DNA of 64,000 nt from Arabidopsis thaliana (taxonomy: Eukaryota; Streptophyta; Magnoliopsida; Brassicales; Brassicaceae), in contig NC_003074.8 in assembly GCF_000001735.4 (NCBI RefSeq), positions 23,195,261 to 23,259,260 of the forward strand, given 5' to 3'. Position 1 is the first letter of the stretch; each line of letters begins with the position of its first letter. Of this stretch, positions 12,322-28,961 are shown one piece after another. Position numbers and translations under genes: made by a program. The notes beneath the pieces are model-generated. The model was not told where the DNA came from, ran no database searches, and was given only the letters and a program-made list of their open reading frames with translations.

Positions 12322-12339
12322 GGCTTAGATTTGATTCTT
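12322..12339. repeat. Target-site duplication, right copy (LINE)
   Basis: An exact repeat of the 18-base word at 8297-8314, flanking the truncated 5' end of the LINE. Confidence 0.93.
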
Positions 12340-12742
12340 ATGAAGTATTCATACGTCTCGCGCCGTAGTGCATACGTGTAGCATCATAATCGTCATTAGA
12401 AATGATTGAGTTCAACGTGTTACGGTTCATATTTTGCTGGAAAGTGGAAGAAATTGTTATCTTTTCTACTGTCCCATTCATTTAGCTAATTCTTATTTTC
12501 TCAATTTAGCTGATCCTACCAAAAAAGTCAAGAAATTTGCGGGTTTTTTTTACTCATCAAATCTGCTTAAATCGGGACCCACCAAAATAATTTACAAAAA
12601 TGGCAACACGGTTTTATTTATTTATTAAACTTCGATAGCAATAAATACATGGACTAATAATCACCAGTATTAAATTAATGAGATCACTATTACAATCTTA
12701 ATCACGATTTTATTTTCTAGTGAATTGTATCAATGGAAACTT
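12340..12742. other. Intergenic, 3' side of the desiccation-like gene
   Basis: AT-rich DNA. A 64-codon forward frame at 12434-12628 has no family features. The low end should hold the 3' untranslated region of the gene that follows on the reverse strand. Confidence 0.5.
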
Positions 12743-14176
12743 TTAATTGTCATGTGAACATACAACGCAATATTCACCATAACACCCTTCATCAAGAAAC
12801 ATCCTAGCGATCCTTCCATTGGCACCACACGGCCAAAACCCGCCAGGTCGGTGCTCATCACCGGTGCCGTACATAACCCTGAGGATCTCTTGTGCTGTCC
12901 GGTCATAAGAGAGAGAGTAAGGATCAGCGGAGAGGATGTTGCTGGTGGTGCGATTCTCCGCTCCTAGCCACAACGGCACGCACAAGCCTTCGTCCTTGAT
13001 CCCGCACATACCGAGTTCATTACGGAGGTTAGATATCTCATTGGTCAGCTCAGCCACCGTGACTCCACCGTATTCCTCCACCTTCTCATTCTGTCTCTCG
13101 TACAGAAGCGTTCTTATCACTGCGTCTTGACCCGATTCCACCCCCAATAGACCCGCCACTAGCTGATATACATTAATATCTTAATAATCACTAATAGAAA
13201 ATTATTATGTCGATCGTGTATATAGTGTAGCTTAACGTGTACCTTAGTATAATTTGTAACGTGTATATATATAACATGTAAATGTTTTGTTATAACATGT
13301 ATTTTTGCATTAGCCTGTTTTTTTATAGAGTTTAGTAAAGCTTTTACTATGCGTAAGCTATTAGAACTATTTTAAATCTAAACTAATTTGAAAGTAAGAT
13401 TATGAATATATTTCTTTCAACTACTTTTAGTTTTGATACATATTATATAGTATGGTTTTTGGGTTGCCAGAATTTTCAAATATAAATCCGTAAATAGCAG
13501 TAGCACCATATTACTCTTCTCCTGCGAAAATATATATACACAATCATAGTTGATTACCTTTTTGATATTGAAGTAGACAAGGTAAGGGATGGTTCCGACA
13601 TAACCGGTAAGGCCAACATAAGGGATATAATATGAAGCTAAGAGATAGTTGAGTGAGTTGGCGTAAGGATCAAACCGCGGATTAGATTTGCGTCCAACCG
13701 CTCTATCCATAAACACTGCGAAATTCTCTCTCGTCAGATTTATTAGCGGACGTGGAATTCCTCCCGTCATATCCGTAATCGCCCTTCAATATCATCGTAA
13801 CTTATTTTAAAATTTTAAAGGTCATGCACAACAACTATTGAAGGAAAATTTGAATTTGATTGTTTTACCTAAGATGACCGATTTCTTGATAACCAAACTC
13901 CTCGATGATTCGATTAGTTATAGGATCAAGGTTGGCTTTCTTGGCCCCTATCGGCGGTGGTCCGCCTTTAGCAAGTGTCGCGTTATAGGCATCAAGTCCT
14001 TTTCCGGTAGCCCCTTTTAAGAAGAACTCGGCCTCGGTGAACTCCAAGTTCATCGCGAAATGAACTCGATCGACATCGCTCGCTGATATATTCCCGGAGC
14101 AACTACAAGAACCGGACTTAGCCGGATTTGCATCTACTGCAATAACCAAGACGAGAACGAGACAGAGTTTAAACAT
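12743..14176 (-). CDS. Desiccation-related protein PCC13-62-like, ferritin-like (At3g62730 type)
   Basis: Three coding exons (14176-13869, 13783-13558, 13162-12743) join in frame to 317 residues. Residues 1-17 form a signal peptide (MFKLCLVLVLVIAVDAN), so the product is secreted or vacuolar. The body matches the PCC13-62 family first found in resurrection plants: DVDRVHFAMNLEFTEAEFFLKGA, EFGYQEIGHLRAI, VGLTGYVG and LLGVESGQDAVIRTLLYE. The family has a ferritin-like four-helix fold; Glu and His of EFTEAEFF, QEIGH and ESGQD are in positions expected of metal or core ligands, but activity is unproven. The C terminus has several Cys residues. It lies next to the LINE, whose insertion did not enter it. 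Confidence 0.92.
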
Positions 14177-14238
14177 GCTTTTCCTTTCGTCTCTCTAATA
14201 ATTTATGTCTACAAAGCATGTACGCAAGAACTTAGCAA

Positions 14239-14246
14239 TTTATATA
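14239..14246 (-). promoter_or_regulatory. TATA box of the desiccation-like gene
   Basis: TATATAAA on the reverse strand about 65 bases upstream of the ATG at 14176, a usual plant spacing once a short leader is allowed for. Confidence 0.55.
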
Positions 14247-15446
14247 GGGTTCAAATTTTATTTTCGTCTAACAATTCAACGATATTAAGTTATAATGTTG
14301 GTTAGAATTGAATTGTTTAGGACATTACGTGAATACTAAGTTGATAGCTTATTTAGGTATCAATGGAATATTAACAAGTTTTTCTATATTGCTAACTACC
14401 ATACAACATTTGACATTTGTCATTACGTAAGGTAATTAACATGATATACCTGATTCAGTGAAATATATATTATTATCACACGTTACTATATGCCCTTGAC
14501 TCCTTGTTATGTTATATGTTTACTCTCAACCGATCCAAGTAGGTGTATGGAAGATAAGGCAAAAGAAGAAGAAGACGTGGTAACTTATGATGGTGACTAA
14601 ATGAAAATATCGATACCGTACCTTAATAAGTTAAGCGATATCTGCATTATAACTTGTGGTCAATGAAATTACAACCACCTGTCAAGAAAGTAAAATCAAG
14701 AGTGTGGTCATTTATAACAACCAATCTATGTATGAATGTATCTAACTTACTAACTCAAATCAAACTTATATTTAGTTTATCTATCTAAGAAAAATGTGTT
14801 TGACAGCATTTCGACATGAAATTGAAAACTAGAGTCTTTTCCTGAATGAAAAATATTTCATTGGAAAAATATAATTTATGCTTTCGCATGGTCAATGAAC
14901 TGTACTTGGTCCTGATGATTCAAGAGGTTTTTTTACCTTTTAGATTGAGGGTAAATATTATGATCGTATAGTATATGATTAACACCTATTAATATTCTTG
15001 GTCGTATTTGTACAACATTTTTGAATAATATTAAAATATAAACAGAAATCATTACAGTTTTATATACGTTTTTATAAGTACATTATTATAAATTTATAAT
15101 TGATTTTCAGACACATTTTGTATCGTACATATTTCTTTTAAATCTGCGTTAACAGACTAGCATGAGAAACTAGTGGGCCTTATCTTGGAATGGACTGCGT
15201 TTCTGATGCTCATGGGCCTAATCTTGGAGTGGACTTTAATTTAGTCAATGAAGGCTTAATTTGTGACCAGAAGATAACATCTCGATTAAACATAATTGTT
15301 TGTTTTGTTTACTAACTAATTCTAAATCATCCCAAAGCCCATGATGTATCTGGATTTACTCTGTTTAATTTTGTACGGAACATAAATCTGAATATTTGCG
15401 ACTAGTAAAAACAATCTCAAAACCGTTTGAGGTAACGCATGCGGAA
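14247..15446. other. Intergenic
   Basis: AT-rich DNA between the desiccation-like gene and the tRNA. No coding frame or repeat recognised. GGGCCTTATCTTGGA and GGGCCTAATCTTGGA occur near 15176 and 15215, a short imperfect direct repeat including the word TGGAATGGACT/TGGAGTGGACT. Confidence 0.5.
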
Positions 15447-15517
15447 GCGCATCTGGTGTAGTGGTATCATAGTACCCTCCCACGGTACTGACCAGGGTTC
15501 GATTCCCTGGATGCGCA
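15447..15517 (+). tRNA. tRNA-Gly (anticodon CCC)
   Basis: 71 bases fold as a full cloverleaf. The acceptor stem GCGCATC (15447-15453) pairs with GATGCGC (15510-15516), with discriminator A at 15517. The anticodon stem GTACC/GGTAC encloses loop CTCCCAC, giving anticodon CCC at 15479-15481. The T stem CAGGG/CCCTG holds TTCGATT, and the internal B box is GTTCGATTC. There is no intron and no encoded CCA. A T-rich stretch (TTTTTATTTT) right after the gene can serve as the Pol III terminator, and CAA words upstream suit a plant tRNA start site. It reads GGG glycine codons. Confidence 0.96.
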
Positions 15518-16155
15518 AATTTTTATTTTAAAACTTATCACTTGCCAAAACGAGTTATATAATTGAGCATTTGACTTTTGCTGGAGATTTGTAACCATGA
15601 ATCATGTGGCAGCTCTCCTTTTGGAAAGGGTCCACTGTCTTGTCTTCACCAACTTTAGTACAAAGAGATGAATCCAGAAGTAACCACAAAACTCCACTCA
15701 CTCTTCTCTTCTCTTTCTTTATTATTAATTTTTTCACCAAACCAAATACATTAGTTGGGCTTAGGCTTGCAATTACAAAACAGATAAAATTAGGGTAAAC
15801 GTGAACACACACTCTTTCTCTTTCAATCTACTACATACAAATTATCTTAGCATGAAGCGAAAGGGGTAAAAACTCTTAATCCACCAATTAGAATTTTTAT
15901 TCCAAAAATGAAAGATTAGTTAACGTTTATAATTACAGAAATTTGGAAATGTATGTCGGTCACACATCATAAAGACTATACAATACTGAAAAGAAGATAA
16001 ACTTTTAGTCATCTGTCACAGATATTGTCGCTTTTTACGAGTGGAAAATGGAATAGAAAAGATCCACCTATCACTCACTACTTAAACAGTCCAAGAACAC
16101 GACTAAACACTAAACATGTCTTGTAATTAATCAAAGACGAAAGGAGGAAACAAAA
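15518..16155. promoter_or_regulatory. Intergenic, BGLU7 promoter region
   Basis: No gene recognised. The segment around 16036-16110 (ACGAGTGGAAAATGGAATAG, later GTCCAAGAACACGAC) resembles the region just upstream of BGLU8 (about 18947-19060), so the tandem duplication of the two glucosidases included part of the promoter. Confidence 0.55.
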
Positions 16156-18628
<2,473 letters not shown>

Positions 18629-19114
18629 TCTATTTAACTAAATCATCCTAGTTTTGTTTGGTTTTCATTTCATCTATCGTATGAAAAAAAACTCAGTGGT
18701 TTGATAAGATTTGGATATGAATAATGAAACTGTCTTGTGATTTTTGTCGGTCATCATAAGATTTGGATATGAATATTGTTTTGTTATTTTCCGAAATTTG
18801 TTTTTAAACTACAACCGAACCATTATGATGTGTTACCTATATTGGCAATTTGGCATGTAGGTAGAGTCAGTACATGGCAAGGATTACACACTTCACCAAA
18901 AAAAAGATATTTCTATAGTCGTTTTCAGATGTTTATTTGTCGCGTATTACGAGTGGAAGATAATAGAAAAGATATAGACTATAGTCCTCACAATTCACCA
19001 AAATACACTTCACTCAATATATGTATTTCTTTTTAAATGGTCCAAGAAAACGACAGAACCGGACTCTTCAATTATTTGTTCATTTGGACTCAAACCGGAG
19101 GAGGAAAATCAAAA
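18629..19114. promoter_or_regulatory. Intergenic between BGLU7 and BGLU8
   Basis: Holds the BGLU7 3' end and the BGLU8 promoter. AAGATTTGGATATGAATA occurs twice (near 18706 and 18759), a short direct repeat. ACGAGTGGAAGATAATAG near 18949 matches the equivalent site upstream of BGLU7. Confidence 0.55.
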
Positions 19115-21640
<2,526 letters not shown>

Positions 21641-22164
21641 TGTTATAATATTAACGATTCTGGTCTAGTTGGGATCCTGATTTGGTTTAATTTCATCAAT
21701 TCTATGGAAAAAACTCAGTGAATTTGCAAATGTATATGGATTCTGGACGTTTAGTAAAATAATAACTTTTTACGTGTTTGGAATGAAACAAACATTTAAA
21801 GGCTACTTCATATGTTTGATAATCGATTCGTATGACAATTACGTAGGAATATCTGTTTCTTCTTCATTGTGTGATATACTTATAAATATATACGGGTCTT
21901 GAATCTTGAATTCTTGATCCCAGTTTGTTTTGAGTTTAGTCATCTTTTTTGAATACTAAAAAGCAAATATTTCATTAAGAAACATCATGTATTTTACTTC
22001 ATCAAATATGTTTGTAAACTGTAAACGCAAACAACATTTCTGCGTTTACATTTACCAATTTGTTTTGAATAAAACAATGTAATAGCAAACGCAAATAACC
22101 AATGTAGACCCAACAAAAACTTGATATCATAGAAAACAAAAAGACCTAGAGAGAATCTTTGAGA
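21641..22164. other. Intergenic between convergent BGLU8 and GSTF13
   Basis: Two convergent genes end here, so the stretch holds both 3' untranslated regions and terminators. AT-rich; no gene seen. Confidence 0.6.
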
Positions 22165-22986
22165 TCAATTTGTGGTGGGAGCAACGGTCAAGCCTGGAGA
22201 GACTTTAAGGAAAGCCGGACGAGAACAGAGATCTTCCCACCACGCCTTGACATTAGGACGGTCGTTGATCAAACCGGCATGAATCGTCTTCATGAAGTAG
22301 TAAGTGTAAGGCACGTGGTGGAGATCGGCGAGTGTGTAAGTATCTCCGGCTAAGTATTTTGTCTTCCCAAGTCTCTCTTCGTACACGTCAAGTATTTTCC
22401 CTAGATTCTCCAGATTCTCCTCCACGATGGCTGCATTAGGAGACTCACCTTGAAGCGGCACGACGATGAGCTGGTGGATGACGGCGGAGATCGCAGGGTT
22501 GAAGTGGTGAGCCTCCACTTCCGACCATAACTTCACAATCGCTGCTTCTTTAGGGTCTTCGTGTCTTGTCAAATCCGTTCCTTTGTCTCTATGCTTCTCT
22601 GCTATATATGCAGTGATTGCCCTCGACTCTGTTTTCAGTAGACAAATATTTGTTAAACTAAACTAAAATCATTATGTAAAACAAATTTATACGAACCAAA
22701 AAGGGTAAGATCGTCATCTTGTAGAGCTGGAACTTTGCCAAAGGGCTGCATCGAACAGAACATATATGGTTAGATACTTTCATACATACAGATATGTGTG
22801 CATGATAGTAATGTGTTGAGAAATATGCGCAGCGCGTACGTTCATGGAGAGAAAAGAAGGGAGCTTGTGGTGGCAAGCAAAGAGATTGACAGGGACAAGC
22901 TCGAACTCAGTGTTCTTCTCATGAAGGCAGAGAAGAACACGTGCCACGCACGCTGACATCTCATCTCCATATAGCTTCATCGCCAT
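22165..22986 (-). CDS. GSTF13: Glutathione S-transferase, phi class
   Basis: Three exons (22986-22840, 22745-22697, 22628-22165) join to 219 residues, the usual length of phi GSTs; the three-exon layout is also usual for the class. The thioredoxin-like N-terminal domain starts MAMKLYGDEMSACVARVLL, with catalytic Ser11. FGKVPAL carries the cis-proline for glutathione binding, and FESRAI the Glu-Ser that holds the gamma-glutamyl group. The helical C-terminal domain runs from about residue 85 with AGDTYTLADL and ends APTTN. The product is cytosolic and conjugates glutathione to electrophiles; some phi GSTs act as ligand carriers. An in-frame ATG 12 codons upstream exists, but the chosen start begins the conserved fold and gives the family length. 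Confidence 0.95.
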
Positions 22987-23597
22987 TTCTGTTTTTGTTC
23001 TTTTTATCAAAGACCGCGTCACACTACTCGTAACGCGGAAGAGAGAGTGAGGGAGATCACAACGCGGTGCTTCTATATATATGACATATGCTTTGAATTT
23101 CGTAAAACCTAGCCAGTATGTATGTGGTCCTGTTTCTTGGACTTTTTAATAACTATGTACTGCAATATCGAACCTAACATTAGGTTATGTACGTACTCGA
23201 ATCTTTCCAGTTTTATACACATTATTTCAGAAATTGGTTATTTTGAGGTCACTGAAATTTATAGGATTCCTTTTTCTCGTGCCTCGAAACTCTGGTTTAC
23301 GAGATTCATCTGCCATCGTTAATATCTAATTAATTTGTGTGCACGAGGCATTCAGTACACGTGGCCAAACTAAATAAAGTTGACTGATCGATATTACACA
23401 ATTGGTTTAGTCAAGTTGTTTGGAAGACACAAATTGACGAGCCGTGAATCAGTTTTGGTTAGCGATAAAAGGTTTTACAAATTATAGGACGACCCATCAT
23501 TATTATATACACAAAACTATACACCATATCTCACCGCTTAAGTTGCAGAGAGATATAAAGAGAGAGAAGGAACAAAAGAGTATAAGTAGTAAAGCTT
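22987..23597. other. Intergenic: GSTF13 promoter and ATG18a 3' end
   Basis: Upstream DNA of GSTF13 at the low end and 3' flanking DNA of ATG18a at the high end. No additional gene recognised. Confidence 0.55.
23074..23081 (-). promoter_or_regulatory. TATA box of GSTF13
   Basis: An alternating TATATATA about 90 bases upstream of the GSTF13 start on the reverse strand, in the position expected of a plant core promoter. Confidence 0.5.
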
Positions 23598-25850
23598 TTA
23601 GAAAACTGAAGGCGGTTTCAGACAGTTGTGGTACTCAAGCTGAGACATTTCACCGCCGTTCACCGGATCAAACTGGCATCTGTAGAAGCTGTTTAAGAAC
23701 ATCAAAGGAACACAATCCAACTCCGGTCAGATCAAATATGCCATACACAGAACAAATCATAGAGAATTATGTTTGTCAGGTTCTCAATTGCAATTTCGTG
23801 ATTAAAGTTTGTCAATGGAATAATGTTTGCTTACCTCCCATCCATGCCAAGAATAACAACGGTGTTCTTTTGATGGCCAAAGGCGGCTATGTACTGAGTT
23901 CCTTCAACCAACCTGAACTGAGCCACCGACCACTCCGAGCTGAAATACCTCGGTAACACTCCTAAAGAGAGTAAAAGAGTTATATGCTTAATTATGTCAA
24001 TGGGAGCTTTATGAGGTGAGTTTCTGATCAAATATGCTGCTAAGTTGTGAAAGTAACTGATTTTTGGTTTAGTACCTTTGAATAAAGACAGAGACGACGA
24101 TGGGGATGAGGGAGTAGCATCAGGTGCAATTCGGGATGAGTCTTTCACTTGAGATCCGGAGTTGACTTTGAGACCAAAGACATGGACCGTTCCTTTGTCA
24201 CTTGAGACAGCTAACCACTGAGCATTTGAAGAGAAGGCCAAACTGTAGATCTCTGCTCTATCCGCACCCCTCCTTACCTGTACAGTCACATCAGGTTGGT
24301 ATTATAGTGCCATGGATTCCAAAATCATACAGCATTATTATAGGGGTCACAGATATATTTGAGATTTCCTTGATATTAGAATCACAATATTTCATAGCTT
24401 ATACATGATGAGTGATTACAAAATCTTGAATAAGATGATAAGATAGATACTTGAAACTTTTTCTATGGATGAACCGATGCAAAGAGGACTTAATTCAGTG
24501 ACTAATGAAAATTAGACTCTGTTCAGCCGTAATATAAATCAAAGTGTGTTTTGTCATAACTATGGCTCTTGCTGATGGACTCATCAAGAACCTGCTAATG
24601 TTTTCAAAACATTACCAGGTTAACCTCAGTAAGGAAAAGATGCATCCTTTTCAACATGTCTCAACCTCAGCAGTCTATCAAAGGTAACATCTAATCTAAG
24701 AACAGGAATAGAGGTGAAAACGAAATAAATCACAGAGGCACAAAACTATCGGCCTCTATCACACACATCCAGAAACAGCAAGAAAATCAGCTCAAAGCAA
24801 TCACGAGGATATAAAAGAGCACTTTTCTGAATCTCTAAGCTAATAATAGAAATATAGTCCTACTTTCTTTCTTTTACCTATTTCATCCTCAGAAGTGCCA
24901 GACTACAAGTCAGAGACTAAACAACCAAATTTGCCAGCATTCTTACATGAATCATTAGAAAGTATTCAGCTTTCTGTGAATAAAAAGCGTACCTCTTGAC
25001 GCAAGGTACCATCAACAGTATTGAAGATCCGAACCAGAGTACCCTTAGAGCTAGCAGTGGCCAACAAATGGCCATCCTGCGTGAGAGCGAAGCAAGCTAT
25101 TCTGGAATCATGAGCCATGACGAATTTGGTCCGTTTAGAAGCGTAGTGCTCGATCCGAACTTGACCTTTCTGCAAACCTGGACATACCAAAACCATAGAA
25201 CCAACACCCTGAGAAACAGCACACAAACCCTTAGGGTTGGCAATGGTTTCAATCTGATGCATCAGCTTGAGGTCAGAGAAATTGTAGACAAAAATCTTCT
25301 GCTCAAGAACGACAATAATCCGATCCCTCCTAAGCCGGACGGATCTAACATCGGACCTGAAAGAGAGTTCTCCGATACATCGGCCCTGGTGATCATCCCA
25401 AATCATAACCTTATTAGGAGGATATTGAGGATCAGGTCCGCCACCAACTAGGGCTAATATATTGCATCTGAAAAGCATCTCCACGACTGCAACACCACCG
25501 CCACGATCGAAATCACGCCGGAAAATCTCGCGAAAGGGATCGCAATTAAGGATCCGGAAGCCACGGTCAGTGCCGACAGCGAAGCAAGCATGATCTTGGT
25601 TAAAGGAAAGATGAAGCACGGACGGAGGAGGCATCACCGGTAAATTGGGCGTAGGGGGAGAAAGAGGCGATTGATTAGAAGTCTGATTAGGTTCGTCGGA
25701 GTTAAGACTCATGGAGGAGAAGGAATCGAGAGAGTCGGGTTCGTCTACGCGATCGCGGTGAGAGGGAAAAGTAGAATCGGAATCTGAGGCAGACGTGGAA
25801 TCGGGATTAGGGTTGGGGTTTGGCCAGGAGGAAGAAGATACGGTGGCCAT
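23598..25850 (-). CDS. ATG18A: Autophagy protein ATG18a (PROPPIN, WD40 beta-propeller)
   Basis: Four coding exons (25850-24993, 24277-24076, 23961-23835, 23688-23598) join to 425 residues. A Ser/Pro/Asp-rich, probably disordered N terminus (about 1-75) precedes a seven-bladed propeller: [33 protein letters not shown] and [10 protein letters not shown] are clear blades. The phosphoinositide-binding motif is present as VRRG at 287-290, spanning the exon 1/2 join (the family motif is F/LRRG). The protein binds PI3P and PI(3,5)P2 and with ATG2 helps the phagophore grow; it is needed for starvation, oxidative and salt stress autophagy in Arabidopsis. It ends KPPSVF. The 5' leader contains GAA repeats just upstream of the start. 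Confidence 0.96.
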
Positions 25851-26768
25851 GGAAGAATGATTTGAAGGAATCGTAAGAGAGATTGAGGAAGAAGAAGAAG
25901 AAGCGTGGAGAAGGAGGAATAGAAGAAATAGGAAGAAGATGACTTCGTGCTTTGCTTGTTGCCTGCCGTCATATATCTTTCAGGCGGCTACTCGACTTCT
26001 TTATTTAACAAATAATTGGATAATATCAAATTTTACAGGGAATTTTTAACTGATTCTTTTTTTTTTACAGTTCAGAAATATTATTTCTTTGTGAATAACA
26101 CCAGATTTTTTATTTTTATTAAGACAATTTTTAAAAAAATTAGATTCTTTGCTTTACGATTCAGATAAACTCCAGATATAGATATCATAGATCCTACTAT
26201 AGTGTATAACTATAATATACTATTACCATTAGGTTATAAAATATATTTGAATTTTTATAAATGAAAATACAATAAAAAAATGTGTTATTTCATTAAAAAT
26301 CATTTTTTTTTTTTCTTCCTATTGTTTATTTTGAAGGATAATTAATTGATTGTTACATAAATCTCGCATTTATCTATGCCAACTAAAAAAATGTAGAAAT
26401 AATATTATGAAGAAGATTTTTCAAAAATAAAAAAAACGCAACAATTTTTATTCTTTTTCCAAAAAGGTTTGTTATATATATTAACCAGGTGCATCATTCA
26501 TCAATGGTGAACCATTTTTGGAGAGTACAAGACAGTACAAACATGATACAGATAGAGCATTTTACAAACCAAAAACGTCTAAGTAAAGAACGTAACAATT
26601 TAGGGTGTGATTTTGTTAGAAAGAGAGAAAAAAACACACAACAATTTTTATGTTGAGTTCGAAGAAAAAGAACACACACACAAGTTGGGGGAATTGATGA
26701 CATCATTAGTTAAATAAAATCAACAAATCTCCAAACCGACGACTAGGCTTCCAGACGTTGACAATCAA
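25851..26768. other. Intergenic, very AT-rich
   Basis: The high-GA leader of ATG18a occupies about 25851-25970. The rest is low-complexity AT-rich DNA with no recognised gene. Its high end holds the 3' end of the C2-domain gene. Confidence 0.55.
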
Positions 26769-27680
26769 TTAATATCTGTAAGGACTCATCGGTGGATATA
26801 GTCCCGGTTGTGTCAGCGGCGGAGCCACCGTTGAATAACCTTCTGGTGGACATGATAAGCCAGGAAATATAGATTGATACATTGTGGGTGGACTTCCCGG
26901 CATGTTACTCGGCGGATACAATCCGGGGAAGCATACCGGTGGAAGAATCTCAGGCTGAGCAAGTGGTGGATAAATCGGTGGCTGACAAGGAACGTGGTTG
27001 TAACTAAACGATCCAACACTTGGTAGCAACTGACTCAACACGGGTCCGTTCAACTGGCTCAACACGGGTCCCTGCAACTGACTCAACACGGGACCATTCA
27101 ACTGACTCAACACGGGACCGTTCAACTGGCTCAACACGGGTCCGTTCAACTGACTCAACATGGGTCCGTTCAAAACGGGCCGGTAGGTCGATACAGGACG
27201 CACCGGCGCTTGAGCTGCGTACCGTGAGCAGCCGCCACCGGTCGGGACCTCCACCGGACCTGTGAACGAATAAGTGAAACTAATATCGGCTTTGGATTTC
27301 CCGATTTGATATGTGACGTATCTTTGACCGGTCTTATCGTTTCCAAGATGATCCAGAAGTTCTTTCACCTGAACATGAACCTCGCCGATGTCTTTATCTA
27401 CTCCTCCACGTTGCTCGCACTTGATCTTGAAAGTGATCACAAGGCGGTTAGCCTCTGCTAAGTTTTGGTCGAGGATGAACTTCATGACATCATTGCTCCA
27501 TTTGGGGCTGGTTCCACCGTCTCTTGCCGCTTGTGTCCGCTGCTCACGGTGGTCAGAGCATTTTGGATCACCGGATAACTTCACGGCCACAAAAACATCC
27601 ATCTTCGACACTTTCTTAAGCCCTTTTGCTGATGTCACATTTATTTCTAGAGATCTCGTCCCCATTTTGATATTACCCAA
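26769..27680 (-). CDS. C2-domain (SRC2/BAP-like) protein with octapeptide and Pro-rich tail (At3g62780 type)
   Basis: A single exon. From the first ATG it is 303 residues; a second in-frame ATG five codons on (27665) gives 298 and places MGTRSLEINV right at the C2 domain, which I think more likely. The C2 domain (about the first 130 residues) shows LEINVTSAKGLKKVSKMDVFVAVKL, WSNDVMKF and IGEVHVQVKELLD, close to SRC2-type plant C2 proteins that bind membranes. Several usual acidic calcium ligands are not evident, so calcium binding is uncertain. The tail has six copies of an eight-residue repeat (LNGPVLSQ) followed by a Pro/Tyr/Gly-rich stretch with PGLYPP motifs, like other SRC2 proteins. The cargo and role are unknown. 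Confidence 0.9.
   Translation of the reverse strand: MGNIKMGTRSLEINVTSAKGLKKVSKMDVFVAVKLSGDPKCSDHREQRTQAARDGGTSPKWSNDVMKFILDQNLAEANRLVITFKIKCEQRGGVDKDIGEVHVQVKELLDHLGNDKTGQRYVTYQIGKSKADISFTYSFTGPVEVPTGGGCSRYAAQAPVRPVSTYRPVLNGPMLSQLNGPVLSQLNGPVLSQLNGPVLSQLQGPVLSQLNGPVLSQLLPSVGSFSYNHVPCQPPIYPPLAQPEILPPVCFPGLYPPSNMPGSPPTMYQSIFPGLSCPPEGYSTVAPPLTQPGLYPPMSPYRY
27027..27170. repeat. Six tandem 24-bp units inside the C2 gene
   Basis: Six perfect-length units, each a variant of CAACTGACTCAACACGGGTC plus four bases, without indels. Each unit codes for LNGPVLSQ on the reverse strand (one has Met, one Gln in place of a common residue). The multiple-of-three unit keeps the frame open, so copy number can vary without damage. 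Confidence 0.95.
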
Positions 27681-28060
27681 TGAAAAAGCTGGTTCTCTCT
27701 AGACACATTACATATAGGAGTTGCAGAGAAGACTAAGTGAAAGTCAATGACAACTATTTATAGAGGACCTTTTCATTATTCCACCCACTGTTCTGTTTTT
27801 AATGTCTCTCGAATAATGATTTTAATATAACTGTAGGAGTAATTATTACCATTAAAGAAGGAGTCTGTGTTTGACGAGTAGCCAAAGGCATATTACAACT
27901 CGGTCAAAGGTAATAGACAAAGCAAAGACAAAAAAATCCATTGCAAAAGCAAACTGAATACGATCAAATGAAGTTTGGCACACAAGATACAGAAATCTTC
28001 AAGAAACTTTTGTTTATTCTTCGAAAGATGCAAACTTTGGAGATAGGAGGAAAATCTCGA
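27681..28060. other. Intergenic, C2 gene promoter
   Basis: 380 bases between the C2 gene start and the 3' end of the complex I subunit gene. TATTTATAGA on the forward strand near 27754 (TCTATAAATA on the gene strand) is a probable TATA box about 75-90 bases upstream of the C2 start. Confidence 0.5.
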
Positions 28061-28961
28061 CTAGTGATGAGTATGAGTCCCATCCCCGGTTTCTTCGCCT
28101 TTCCTTGATGCAGCTCTTAGTTTACGTTGTTCTTCTTTGTATATCCTGTTTCTTCGTTGGAACTAGATCAAAATACACAAATATGCGCTCCTTATCAGTT
28201 CATCTACCATAGGCTTATACTAAGCAAAGAAGAAAGAAACAATATTGGAGACAACAATAATAAAGCTTTTGATTCCCTCAAAAGTTCACACGCAAGCCTA
28301 TACATTCAGTTTCATTCAAATTTATGATTTCAACACATAGAGAAGAGAGACAATATCGTTCCATTTGAAAGATCAAACAGAGACAAGAGATAAAGAGTAA
28401 GTCTCAACTTCCAAACTTAACAGCTAAACAATTCATGGCCATGAAACTAAATCTCAGATAAGGGAAGTGGTATTATATTAACCTAATCCCTACAAGCAAC
28501 CTAGTGAAAGCATCCACATATATACTTGGGAGATTGCAATTCAACTTTTCTAGTTTCAAGCAAAAAGAAAGCTTATGTTTTTATACATGTAGCAAACGAA
28601 ACGACCAGACTGAGAGATTGTTCCAACGGATCTAGGAATGACTTAAACTCGTGATCCAGAAACTATCGATGATCGTACAGACGACCGATAACAGGACGAA
28701 TCATCAATGAAACAGATCAAGCAATCAAAAGCGTGAATTGATGACACATACAACAACACAGGAACGATAATTGAAAGAAACCCTAAAAAAAGGAAAAAGG
28801 CGAAACCTAACCTCTTTGGAATGGTGAAGACACTCGAGGTAGTCTTCACGAAGAAGAGTACAGTCTTTGGGCTCTCTGCAATGAGACATACATTCGCTGA
28901 AATCCATCCAGAAATCGTAACACCTCCCTTTGTTTCCCGTTATCCCCCACCCCGACGCCAT
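28061..28961 (-). CDS. Mitochondrial complex I 15-kDa subunit (NDUFS5 family)
   Basis: Two exons (28961-28812 and 28162-28061) join to 83 residues. The first starts MASGWGITGNKGRCYDFWMDF and carries a twin CX9C motif, Cys14-x9-Cys24 and Cys34-x9-Cys44. This is the hallmark of small proteins folded by Mia40 in the intermembrane space and of the NDUFS5/15-kDa accessory subunit of NADH-ubiquinone oxidoreductase. The basic, glutamine-rich second exon (RRNRIYKEEQ) ends THTHH. The intron is about 650 bases. A degenerate copy of its first exon, splice donor and upstream DNA is found 3.4 kb away, just upstream of DRB4 (32187-32360). Confidence 0.94.

Noticed and set aside
27027-27170. CRISPR-like array
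   Set aside because: Units are contiguous without spacers and encode a protein repeat in a plant gene.
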